A stretch of 64,000 nt of DNA, taken from contig NZ_CP053833.1 of the NCBI RefSeq assembly GCF_013201935.1, positions 1,302,001 to 1,366,000 on the forward strand, written 5' to 3'. The position numbers were made by a program, and so were the translations under genes. Position 1 is the stretch's first letter. Each line of letters opens with the position of its first letter. Shown here piece after piece: positions 8,348 to 16,107 of this stretch. The notes under the pieces were generated by a model. It searched no databases. It had not been told where the DNA came from and saw only the letters and a list, made by a program, of their open reading frames with translations. The stretch comes from Arcobacter cloacae. Its GTDB lineage: Bacteria; Campylobacterota; Campylobacteria; Campylobacterales; Arcobacteraceae.

Positions 8348-9607
8348 ATGAGCGTAAAAATTACAAAAAATGAAGCATTAGATTATCATAAATTTCCAAA
8401 TCCTGGAAAAGTATCAATTGCTACTACAACAAAATTAGAGTCTCAAAGAGATTTATCTTTGGCGTATTCACCAGGTGTTGCTTATCCTTGTGAGGAGATT
8501 GCATTAAATCCTGAATTAGCATTCGAATATACATCAAAAAGAAATCTTGTAGCTGTTATTTCAAATGGAACAGCTGTTTTAGGACTTGGAAATATTGGAG
8601 CAATCGCTTCAAAACCTGTTATGGAGGGGAAAGCTGTATTATTCAAAAAATTTGCAGCTGTTGATTCATTTGATATTGAAGTAGATGAAACAGATGTAGA
8701 TAAATTTTGTGAAATAGTAAAAGCTATCTCTCCAACTTTTGGAGGAATTAATCTTGAAGATATTAAAGCTCCTGAATGTTTTGAAATTGAAAGAAGACTT
8801 GTAGAAGAGCTTGAAATTCCAGTTATGCATGATGACCAACATGGAACAGCAATAATCACAAGTGCTGCTTTATTAAATGCTTCTGAAATGATGAATAAAA
8901 AAATAGAAGATATGAAAGTAGTGGTTGTAGGAGCAGGTGCTTCTGCAATTGCTTGTTCAACTATGTATAAAGAACTAGGTGTGAAAAATTTAATTATGTG
9001 TGATTCAAAAGGTGTAATTCATGCTGGAAGAACTGATTTGAATAAATATAAATTAGATTTTGTAAGTAATACTATTACTACTATGGAAGAAGCATTTAAA
9101 GATGCAGATATGGTTTTAGGTTTATCAAAACCAGGAACTTTTACAGTTGAACATATAGCTTTAATGACAGTAGAACCAATTGTATTTACTCTTGCTAATC
9201 CAACACCTGAGTTGTTTCCTGAAGAGATTAAATCTGTTCGTCCAAATGCAATAATTGGGACAGGACGTTCTGATTTTCCAAATCAAGTAAATAATGTTTT
9301 AGGTTTCCCTTTTATATTTAGAGGAGCTTTAGATGTTCAAGCAAGAAAAATAAATATGCATATGAAAAAAGCTGCTGCTATGGCAATTGCTTCTTTAGCA
9401 AAAGAACCATTAACAGCTGATTTAAAAGCTTCATTTGGTGATTTAAGTTATGGAAGGGAGTATATTATTCCAATTCCTTTTGATAAAAGATTAATGATTG
9501 AAGTATCAGCTGCTGTTGCTTTAGGTGCTGTTGAAACAGGAGTTGCTAGAGTTAAAGAGTTTGATTTAGAAAAATATAAAGAAAAATTAAGAACTTTAAT
9601 TAGCTAA
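8348..9607 (+). CDS. maeB: NAD(P)-dependent malic enzyme
   Basis: A 419-residue cytoplasmic enzyme that oxidatively decarboxylates malate to pyruvate and CO2. Motifs include LSLAYSPGVAYPCEEI, VISNGTAVLGLGNIGA, GINLEDIKAPECFEIE, MHDDQHGTAII, the dinucleotide loop VVVGAGASAIACSTM and FTLANPTPELFPE. It matches the short MaeB form without the phosphotransacetylase domain. AAGGATTAGA precedes the ATG. It stands alone behind 172 bases that carry a tandem repeat and is followed by a hairpin. With OAD and PEPCK nearby it offers a second route between C4 acids and pyruvate. Confidence 0.93.
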   Translation: MSVKITKNEALDYHKFPNPGKVSIATTTKLESQRDLSLAYSPGVAYPCEEIALNPELAFEYTSKRNLVAVISNGTAVLGLGNIGAIASKPVMEGKAVLFKKFAAVDSFDIEVDETDVDKFCEIVKAISPTFGGINLEDIKAPECFEIERRLVEELEIPVMHDDQHGTAIITSAALLNASEMMNKKIEDMKVVVVGAGASAIACSTMYKELGVKNLIMCDSKGVIHAGRTDLNKYKLDFVSNTITTMEEAFKDADMVLGLSKPGTFTVEHIALMTVEPIVFTLANPTPELFPEEIKSVRPNAIIGTGRSDFPNQVNNVLGFPFIFRGALDVQARKINMHMKKAAAMAIASLAKEPLTADLKASFGDLSYGREYIIPIPFDKRLMIEVSAAVALGAVETGVARVKEFDLEKYKEKLRTLIS

Positions 9608-9633
9608 AACTATCTATTAATTTATAAAATGTT

Positions 9634-9667
9634 ATTATTCGAGCTTAAAAAATTAAGCTTGAATAAT
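9634..9667 (+). terminator. Hairpin after malic enzyme gene
   Basis: A 15-bp stem (9634-9648 with 9653-9667, four-base loop) lies between the malic enzyme and purU. The single non-Watson-Crick position is G-U on the plus-strand RNA but C-A on the minus strand, so it works on the plus strand. There is no T-run, so it may attenuate rather than fully terminate. Confidence 0.6.
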
Positions 9668-9680
9668 ACATAGGATAAAA

Positions 9681-10514
9681 ATGGAAGAGTATATACTTTT
9701 AATTGATACAGAAGATGCGAAAGGACTTGTTTATAATATCTCAAAAGTTCTTTTTGCAAATAATTTAAACATAGAACAAAATGCTGAATATGTTGACCCA
9801 GATACTAAAAAATTCTTTATGAGAAGTATCATTTCAGGAAAAGTTTCAAAAAATATCTTACTTAAAGAACTAAAAGAAGTTTTACCAGAAGGTGCTTCAA
9901 TCAAATTAAATAAAAAAGAGAAAAAAGATGTTGTAATTCTTGCAACAAAAGAGTCTCATGTTTTAGGTGATTTACTTATTCGTTATATTGCTGGTGAATT
10001 AAATGCAAATATTAAAGCAGTTATTGCAAATCATGACCATTTAAAAGATTTAGTAGAGAAGTTTAATATTCCTTTTACTTGTATTAGCGCTGAAGGCTTA
10101 AGTAGGGATGAACACGAAGATAAAATGATAGAAAAAATAAATGAATATGAGCCTGAACTTATAGTTTTAGCCAAATATATGAGAATTTTAACTCCTAAAT
10201 TTGTAGAAACATTCCCTAAAAAAGTTTTAAATATTCATCACTCGTTTTTACCAGCATTCATAGGTGCAAATCCATATAAACAAGCCCATGAAAGAGGTGT
10301 TAAAATCATAGGAGCAACAGCTCATTATGTTACAAATGATTTAGATGAAGGTCCGATTATTTTTCAAGACGTAGTAAGAGTTGACCATAGTTATTCTTGG
10401 GAAGATATGAGAAATGCAGGACGAAATGTGGAAAAAATTGTATTATCAAATGCTTTTGAATTATTATTAAATGATAGGGTTTTTGTTCATGGTAACAAAA
10501 CGGTGATTTTATAA
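9681..10514 (+). CDS. purU: Formyltetrahydrofolate deformylase
   Basis: A 277-residue enzyme that hydrolyses 10-formyl-THF to THF and formate. An N-terminal ACT domain (EYILLIDTEDAKGLVYNI) occupies residues 1-80; the formyltransferase-like domain follows with NHDHLKDL, IHHSFLPAFIGANPY and the catalytic-region AHYVTNDLDEGPII. Length matches PurU. AGGAT precedes the ATG; its stop overlaps the trmL start (TAATG), so three genes form an operon. Confidence 0.93.
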   Translation: MEEYILLIDTEDAKGLVYNISKVLFANNLNIEQNAEYVDPDTKKFFMRSIISGKVSKNILLKELKEVLPEGASIKLNKKEKKDVVILATKESHVLGDLLIRYIAGELNANIKAVIANHDHLKDLVEKFNIPFTCISAEGLSRDEHEDKMIEKINEYEPELIVLAKYMRILTPKFVETFPKKVLNIHHSFLPAFIGANPYKQAHERGVKIIGATAHYVTNDLDEGPIIFQDVVRVDHSYSWEDMRNAGRNVEKIVLSNAFELLLNDRVFVHGNKTVIL

Positions 10515-10978
10515 TGTTTAATATAGTTTTACATGAACCAAGAATGCCTGGAAATGTTGGTACTATTGGAAGACTTGCCTTTGCTTTAAATTGTACTTTA
10601 CACTTAATCAAACCTTATGGTTTTGGAGATATTACTGAAAAAGAAGTTCGAAGAGCAGGGCTTGATTATTGGTTTGAACTTGATGTTAGAGAATATGAAA
10701 ATATTGAAGATTTTTGGGAGAAAAATCCTTTTAATAATAGACATTTTTTAGCAACTACAAAAACAAAACAAATTTACTTTGAATCAAAATTTGAAGTAGG
10801 GGATTATTTTTATTTTGGAAGAGAAGATGCAGGGCTTCCTCAAGCTATTTTAGATAAGAGTTTAGAAACATGTATAACAATTCCCATGACAAACAATGCT
10901 AGAAGTTTAAATTTAGCAAATTCAGTATCAATTGTATGTTATGAAGCTTTAAGACAAAACTTTAAGGATTTTAAATAA
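10514..10978 (+). CDS. trmL: tRNA (cytidine(34)-2'-O)-methyltransferase
   Basis: A 154-residue SPOUT-fold methyltransferase. The N-terminal HEPRMPGNVGTIGRLAFAL and the knot motifs YFYFGREDAGLP and NNARSLNLANSVSIV are those of TrmL, which methylates the wobble base of tRNA-Leu. It is the compact form without extra domains. Start and stop overlap the neighbouring genes by one base (TAATG at both ends), showing tight coupling. Confidence 0.92.
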   Translation: MFNIVLHEPRMPGNVGTIGRLAFALNCTLHLIKPYGFGDITEKEVRRAGLDYWFELDVREYENIEDFWEKNPFNNRHFLATTKTKQIYFESKFEVGDYFYFGREDAGLPQAILDKSLETCITIPMTNNARSLNLANSVSIVCYEALRQNFKDFK

Positions 10979-11238
10979 TGCCAAGAAAAAACATAGTTGT
11001 TGGTGGTTTTACAAAAGAACAAAGAGATTCTCAACTTGAAAAAATCAAAATTAAGTATGAAAAAAAAGGTTATAAATTTTTAGAGTATGTAGATAATGGC
11101 ACATTGAAATCTGTTGCTGTATTTGAAGTGAGTGATTATATTTTAAGAAAAGAGAAATCAGCGCAACTTATTGTTGCAGGAATAGGTTTTTTAATAATTG
11201 CTGCTATATTATACATAAAGTCAATGAATATAAATTGA
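10978..11238 (+). CDS. Small single-helix membrane protein, unknown function
   Basis: An 86-residue protein with a hydrophilic, lysine-rich N-terminal part (residues 1-60) and one C-terminal membrane helix (LIVAGIGFLIIAAILYI). It would lie with most of its mass in the cytoplasm. It is coupled to trmL by a TAATG overlap, so it is very likely expressed. No family recognised. It ends five bases before the convergent tRNA-fMet gene. Confidence 0.75.
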   Translation: MPRKNIVVGGFTKEQRDSQLEKIKIKYEKKGYKFLEYVDNGTLKSVAVFEVSDYILRKEKSAQLIVAGIGFLIIAAILYIKSMNIN

Positions 11239-11242
11239 TGAT

Positions 11243-11319
<77 letters not shown>

Positions 11320-11332
11320 TTAAGAAGTAAAG

Positions 11333-11407
11333 TGGATGGGGTAGAAGGATTCGAACCTTCGAATGACGGTACCAAAAACCGTTGCCTTACCACTTGGCGA
11401 TACCCCA
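11333..11407 (-). tRNA. tRNA-Gln (TTG)
   Basis: A 75-base cloverleaf: acceptor TGGGGTA pairs with TACCCCA, the anticodon loop reads TTTTGGT with anticodon TTG, and the T arm is GTTCGAATC. CCA is encoded. The discriminator base is U, whereas E. coli tRNA-Gln has G. This gene is promoter-proximal in a two-tRNA unit with initiator tRNA. Confidence 0.95.
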
Positions 11408-11424
11408 AGCTTTTAAGTGTCTGG

Positions 11425-11453
11425 ATTATAGTAGAATAATATTCTATTGTCAA
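11425..11453 (-). promoter_or_regulatory. Consensus sigma-70 promoter for the tRNA-Gln/tRNA-fMet unit
   Basis: On the minus strand TTGACA (11453-11448) and TATAAT (11430-11425) are separated by exactly 17 bases, the full consensus. This is unusually strong for a lineage whose promoters mostly lack a -35 box. The spacer is itself an inverted repeat (7+1+7 at 11432-11446). Confidence 0.9.
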
Positions 11454-11484
11454 GCTTCTTTAGATTATATTTTGGATTTTTTGA

Positions 11485-11490
11485 TATAAT
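11485..11490 (+). promoter_or_regulatory. Probable -10 box for ribBA
   Basis: TATAAT preceded by TTGA (extended -10 style), 38 bases before the ribBA ATG. There is no clear -35 box, but T-rich tracts lie upstream as is common in Campylobacterota promoters. No FMN riboswitch is visible. Confidence 0.55.
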
Positions 11491-11527
11491 CACGACTAAT
11501 ATATAAATAATAAAGAAAAGAAGAAAT

Positions 11528-12559
11528 ATGAATGCAATACTAAGAGTACAAGAAGCTATTAAAGAGATTCAAAAAGGTAATATGGTTATTATGTTAGATG
11601 ATGAAGATAGGGAAAATGAGGGAGATTTAGTTTATGCAGCACCATTAAGTAGTGCTGAAAAAGTAAATTTTATGGCTACTCATGCAAAAGGTTTAATTTG
11701 TGTTTCGGTTACAAAAGAAACAGCAAATAGATTACAATTAAATCCTATGGTTAGTTCTAATACATCTTCTTATGAAACGGCTTTTACGGTTTCTGTTGAT
11801 GCAGCTGATGCAAGTACAGGGATTAGTGCAAAAGAGAGAGATGATACAATCAAAATACTAGCAAATCCTATTTCAAATCCTCTTGAATTAGTTCGACCAG
11901 GACATATTTTCCCATTAATTGCAAAAGATGGAGGAGTTCTTGTTCGAACAGGACATACAGAAGGTAGTGTAGATTTATGTAAATTAGCTGGTTTAAATGG
12001 TGAAGCAGTTATTTGTGAAATCATGAAAGAAGATGGAACAATGGCAAGAAGAGATGATTTAGATATTTTTGCTGAAAAACATAATTTAAAACAAGTATAT
12101 ATCTCTGATTTAGTTGAATATAGACTATCTCATGAAAAATTAGTTGAAGAAGTTTCTAGTTATAATAAAATATTTTTTTCAAAAGAAGTTATTCAAAAAG
12201 AGTTTAAAGATCATTTAGGAAATATTCATACAGCTATTATATTTGGTCAGTTAGCACAGACAACACATATTAAATTTCATACTATCTTACCAGATATAGA
12301 TTTATTCTTAAATGATGAAAAACTAAACTCTATGATTAAAACCATAAATTTTTTACAATCAAAAGGTGGAGTTTTAATTTTCTTAAATGATGAAATGAAG
12401 AAAAAAGAGTCTCAAAAAGATTATGGAATAGGGGCTCAGATTTTAAATAGTTTAAACATAAAACAAATTAAGCTAATGACAAGTGGAGGAAAACACTCTT
12501 TTGTAGGATTACAAGGATTTGGATTAGAAATAGTAGAAGAGATTCAAATAGAGTGCTAA
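11528..12559 (+). CDS. ribBA: 3,4-dihydroxy-2-butanone 4-phosphate synthase with degenerate GTP cyclohydrolase II domain
   Basis: A 343-residue RibBA-type protein of riboflavin synthesis. Residues 1-205 form a complete DHBP synthase (RibB) with DDEDRENEGDLVYAA, THAKGLICV, RPGHIFPL and RTGHTEGSVDL, which converts ribulose 5-phosphate. Residues 210-343 align in position with GTP cyclohydrolase II but lack its zinc cysteine cluster and catalytic motif, so this half is probably inactive. I therefore expect RibB activity only, with a separate ribA elsewhere. It is monocistronic, ending in a hairpin. Confidence 0.88.
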   Translation: MNAILRVQEAIKEIQKGNMVIMLDDEDRENEGDLVYAAPLSSAEKVNFMATHAKGLICVSVTKETANRLQLNPMVSSNTSSYETAFTVSVDAADASTGISAKERDDTIKILANPISNPLELVRPGHIFPLIAKDGGVLVRTGHTEGSVDLCKLAGLNGEAVICEIMKEDGTMARRDDLDIFAEKHNLKQVYISDLVEYRLSHEKLVEEVSSYNKIFFSKEVIQKEFKDHLGNIHTAIIFGQLAQTTHIKFHTILPDIDLFLNDEKLNSMIKTINFLQSKGGVLIFLNDEMKKKESQKDYGIGAQILNSLNIKQIKLMTSGGKHSFVGLQGFGLEIVEEIQIEC

Positions 12560-12574
12560 TTAAATAGCACTCTA
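12549..12574. terminator. Hairpin at the ribBA end
   Basis: A perfect 10-bp inverted repeat (12549-12558, 12565-12574) with a six-base loop includes the ribBA stop and lies eight bases from the end of the convergent gene. It has no strong T-run on either strand, so it is a weaker bidirectional terminator candidate. Confidence 0.5.
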
Positions 12575-12581
12575 AAGAAAA

Positions 12582-13076
12582 TTAATAGTGTCTTACAGCA
12601 CTTTTTATTAATTCAAGAGTTCTTTGAGGAATAATTAAAGACTCTTCTAATTTATCTTTATTTTCTTTATAATATTTTGATTCTAAAATAGTGTTTATTT
12701 TATCTTCAAATTTCTGAATAACTGTTTCTTGAGTATCTTTATCTTCAATATCTAAAAACTGTTTTGGTTCTTGATTTTTAACTCTTGTTAATCTATAGTT
12801 AAAAACATAAGCATTATCAAAATCTTCATTAAATAAATTACAAATATTTTTATAAATATCATCTAATTCAGCTTCATATTTTTTATAAATAGTTCCAGCA
12901 CAATCATTTAAAGCTTTGTTGAAATTTTCGTAATTTACAAACATATCTTTTAAAACAATTTCTTCTACGTCATCGTTATTTATATCAAACTTTTTTGATA
13001 AAACATGATTACAACAGTAATAAACTACCTCATTTTGGTTATTTTTGATATTTTCTAAAAAAACAGATAAATTCAT
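12582..13076 (-). CDS. Hypothetical protein, 164 aa
   Basis: An acidic, asparagine- and lysine-rich soluble protein with a helical appearance and no signal peptide or membrane helix. It contains paired cysteines (YYCCNH) near residue 20. I do not recognise a family. It is preceded by GAGAG near its ATG and lies downstream of pckA on the same strand, but a 13-bp hairpin between them suggests separate transcription. It is convergent with ribBA. Confidence 0.65.
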   Translation of the reverse strand: MNLSVFLENIKNNQNEVVYYCCNHVLSKKFDINNDDVEEIVLKDMFVNYENFNKALNDCAGTIYKKYEAELDDIYKNICNLFNEDFDNAYVFNYRLTRVKNQEPKQFLDIEDKDTQETVIQKFEDKINTILESKYYKENKDKLEESLIIPQRTLELIKSAVRHY

Positions 13077-13103
13077 GACACTCTCCTATATTGAGTTGGA
13101 ATT

Positions 13104-13137
13104 AGAAGAAAAGAGATTAAATATTCTCTTTTCTTCT
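13104..13137 (-). terminator. Hairpin downstream of pckA
   Basis: A perfect 13-bp stem (13104-13116 and 13125-13137, eight-base loop) follows the pckA stop on the minus strand. The distal arm is T-rich. It probably ends the oadGAB-pckA transcript before the hypothetical gene. Confidence 0.6.
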
Positions 13138-13154
13138 TTTATTAGAATTATATC

Positions 13155-14735
13155 TTATAAAGAAGGTCCTGCAGCTGTGAAATCATATTCACTTTCTAAA
13201 GTTAAGTATTTTTTAAAGTTTTTAATATACATTGTTGCTAATTTTTTCTTAGTTTCATCATAAGCAACTTTATCTTGCCATGTATTTCTTGGATTTAAAA
13301 CTTCAGTATCTACACCTTTTAATGTTTTAGGAATTGCTAAATTAAATACAGGTAAAACTTCAAATTCTGAATTATTTATAGAACCATCTAGTATAGCATT
13401 TATACAAGCTCTAGTGTTTTTAATACTCATTCTTTTTCCAACACCATAAGGACCACCTGTCCATCCAGTATTTACTAAATAAACATTAACATTATGTTTA
13501 TCTATTTTTCTTCCTAATAATTCAGCATATACAGTAGGGTTTAATGGTAAAAATGCCTCTCCAAAGCAAGATGAAAAAGTTGCTATTGGTTCTGTAATTC
13601 CTCTTTCTGTTCCAGCAACTTTTGCTGTATAACCACTTAAGAAATAATACATTGCTTGTTGTTTATCAAGTTTTGCAACAGGAGGTAAAACTCCAAAAGC
13701 ATCTGCACATAAGAAAATAATATTTGTTGGATGATTTCCTCTCATATCAGGAGTATGATTTGGAATATGATCAAGAGGATAAGAAACTCTTGTATTTTCA
13801 GTTTTTGAACCATCTGTGTAATCAACTACTCCATTTTCATCAGCTACAACATTTTCTAATATTGCACCTTTTTTGATGGCATTAAAAATTTCTGGTTCAC
13901 TATCTTTATCTAAATTAATTACCTTAGCATAACAACCACCTTCAAAATTGAAGATTCCTTCATCATCCCAACCATGCTCATCATCGCCAATTAGTGCTCT
14001 ATTTGGATCTGTTGATAACGTTGTTTTTCCAGTACCTGATAAGCCAAAAAATAGTGCTGTATCTCCATCTTTACCAATATTTGCAGAACAGTGCATTGGT
14101 AATTTTCCTTCTAGTGGAAGCCAATAGTTCATCATAGAAAATACACCTTTTTTCATTTCACCAGCATACCATGTTCCACCTATAATAGCTGTATTTTCTT
14201 CTACATTAAATATTACATAAACTTCTGAATGTAAACCATGACTAACATAAGCCATATCAACTGTTTTACAAGCATTGTAAATAGTAAAATCAGGTTTGAA
14301 ATTGTCTAATTCTTCTTGAGTTTGAGGAACTATAAACATATTTCGAATAAAATGTGCTTGCCATGCAATTTCTGTTATAAATCTTACAGACTTTCTTGAA
14401 TCAAGAGATGCTCCACAGTACACATCAGTTACAAAAATATCTTTATTACTTAGTTGTTTTTTTGAATTTTTTAATAAATCTTCATAAACTTCTTTTGATA
14501 CTTTATGATTTATATCACCCCAAGCAATATATTTATTAGAAGGATCTTGATTAACAAAAAATTTATCTTTAGGACTTCTTCCTGTAAATATACCTGTATC
14601 AATCATCAATGCACCTGTTGAAGATACTTTTGCACCTTCTTTTTCTACTGCAAACTGAATTAATGTATCAACATCACAATTTCTTCTTACAATTCCAACG
14701 TTTTCTAAACCTAATGAGTCTTTAATTTCAGACAT
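13155..14735 (-). CDS. pckA: Phosphoenolpyruvate carboxykinase (ATP)
   Basis: A 526-residue cytoplasmic enzyme converting oxaloacetate and ATP to PEP and CO2, the entry step of gluconeogenesis. It has the family signatures [18 protein letters not shown], the P-loop [13 protein letters not shown] and [11 protein letters not shown], and [14 protein letters not shown]. Length is standard for the ATP-dependent form. AGGA precedes the ATG. It lies 30 bases beyond oadB, so it is probably expressed with the oxaloacetate decarboxylase genes; both act on oxaloacetate. Confidence 0.96.
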   Translation of the reverse strand: MSEIKDSLGLENVGIVRRNCDVDTLIQFAVEKEGAKVSSTGALMIDTGIFTGRSPKDKFFVNQDPSNKYIAWGDINHKVSKEVYEDLLKNSKKQLSNKDIFVTDVYCGASLDSRKSVRFITEIAWQAHFIRNMFIVPQTQEELDNFKPDFTIYNACKTVDMAYVSHGLHSEVYVIFNVEENTAIIGGTWYAGEMKKGVFSMMNYWLPLEGKLPMHCSANIGKDGDTALFFGLSGTGKTTLSTDPNRALIGDDEHGWDDEGIFNFEGGCYAKVINLDKDSEPEIFNAIKKGAILENVVADENGVVDYTDGSKTENTRVSYPLDHIPNHTPDMRGNHPTNIIFLCADAFGVLPPVAKLDKQQAMYYFLSGYTAKVAGTERGITEPIATFSSCFGEAFLPLNPTVYAELLGRKIDKHNVNVYLVNTGWTGGPYGVGKRMSIKNTRACINAILDGSINNSEFEVLPVFNLAIPKTLKGVDTEVLNPRNTWQDKVAYDETKKKLATMYIKNFKKYLTLESEYDFTAAGPSL

Positions 14736-14764
14736 AATTTAACTTTCCTACTTGTTAATTTTAT

Positions 14765-16087
14765 TTATTTAAATATCGATAAAAGAACACCAGCAGCGAC
14801 TGCTGAACCAATAACACCAGCAACATTAGGACCCATCGCATGCATTAATAATACATTCGATTTATCATAAAGTTGACCTTCTTTACTAACAACCCTTGCT
14901 GCCATTGGTACAGCTGATACTCCGGCTGCTCCAATCAAAGGATTTATCTGATTATCTTTTGAACTAACTAAATTCATTAATTTAGCCATTATAACACCCA
15001 TAGCTGTTCCCGCTGCAAATGCTAAAAGACCTATTGCCATAATTCCCATTGTCTCTGCTACTAGGAACTCCTCTGCTGCTAGTTTTGAACCAACACCTAA
15101 TCCTAAGAAGATAGTCACAATATTAATTAATGCATTTTGCATTGTATCAGAAAGTCTATCAATAACTCCTGATTCTTTTGCAAAATTTCCAAAACAAAAT
15201 GCTCCAATTAATGGTGCAGCATCTGGTAAAATTAATAATGTTAAGCATAAAACAACTATTGGAAATACAATTTTCTCTATTTTTGACACTTTTCTTAATG
15301 TCGACATTTTTATTTTTCTCTCATTAACTGTTGTTAATGCTCTCATAATTGGAGGTTGAATTACAGGTACTAATGCCATATATGAATATGCAGCAACTGC
15401 TATTGCTCCAAGTAATTCAGGTGCTAATGCTGAAGCTATAAAAATAGATGTTGGTCCATCAGCTCCTCCAATAATAGAAATAGCTGCAGCTTGTTCTAGT
15501 GTAAAATTAATTCCTGGAACATATTGTGATAATACAACAGCACCTACAAGTGAACCAAAAATACCAAATTGTGCAGCTCCACCTAAAAGGGCTGTTTTTG
15601 GATTAGCCAATAATGGACCAAAGTCTGTCATAGCTCCAACACCCATAAATATTAGAAGTGGGAAAAATTGATTTGTAATACCCATATTATAAATAATTCC
15701 CAACATCCCATCAGGTCCTGCCATATTTGCTATTGGAATATTTGCTAATAATCCACCAAATCCAATTGGAATTAAAAGTAATGGTTCAAATCCTTTTTTA
15801 ATTGCTAAATAAAACAGTAAAAAACAGATTAAAATCATTATAATTCTTCCATAACCTTGAGCAAACAAACTCATATCTTTCCCATGAGCATCTTTTACTC
15901 CCTCTTTTGGTTCAAATAGTGCTTTTATACCTGTAGTTGCATAAAAAGTTTGAACTAACTCACCCATTGTTTTTGAGTGATATGGTTCTTTCTCTTGTTG
16001 TTCTACTACAACTGTATTTGAAGCTTGGCTATTTGAAGAAAAGATTGTAAAGCAAAGAAAAAAAGCTATAAAAATATTTTTTATCAT
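14765..16087 (-). CDS. oadB: Oxaloacetate decarboxylase beta subunit (sodium pump)
   Basis: A 440-residue integral membrane protein of the sodium-translocating decarboxylase family. After a signal-like hydrophobic start and a polar segment, about eleven hydrophobic helices follow. Signature blocks are [31 protein letters not shown]-type residues, the [11 protein letters not shown] ion-pathway motif and [13 protein letters not shown]. The subunit decarboxylates carboxybiotin and exports Na+. It is the third gene in oadG-oadA-oadB order, 20 bases after oadA, with AAAAGG before its ATG. Confidence 0.93.
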   Translation of the reverse strand: MIKNIFIAFFLCFTIFSSNSQASNTVVVEQQEKEPYHSKTMGELVQTFYATTGIKALFEPKEGVKDAHGKDMSLFAQGYGRIIMILICFLLFYLAIKKGFEPLLLIPIGFGGLLANIPIANMAGPDGMLGIIYNMGITNQFFPLLIFMGVGAMTDFGPLLANPKTALLGGAAQFGIFGSLVGAVVLSQYVPGINFTLEQAAAISIIGGADGPTSIFIASALAPELLGAIAVAAYSYMALVPVIQPPIMRALTTVNERKIKMSTLRKVSKIEKIVFPIVVLCLTLLILPDAAPLIGAFCFGNFAKESGVIDRLSDTMQNALINIVTIFLGLGVGSKLAAEEFLVAETMGIMAIGLLAFAAGTAMGVIMAKLMNLVSSKDNQINPLIGAAGVSAVPMAARVVSKEGQLYDKSNVLLMHAMGPNVAGVIGSAVAAGVLLSIFK

Positions 16088-16107
16088 TTACGACCTTTTA
16101 ATAAACA

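Noticed and set aside
11448-11527. FMN riboswitch before ribBA
   Set aside because: The leader is too short and lacks the conserved RFN-element sequence blocks.
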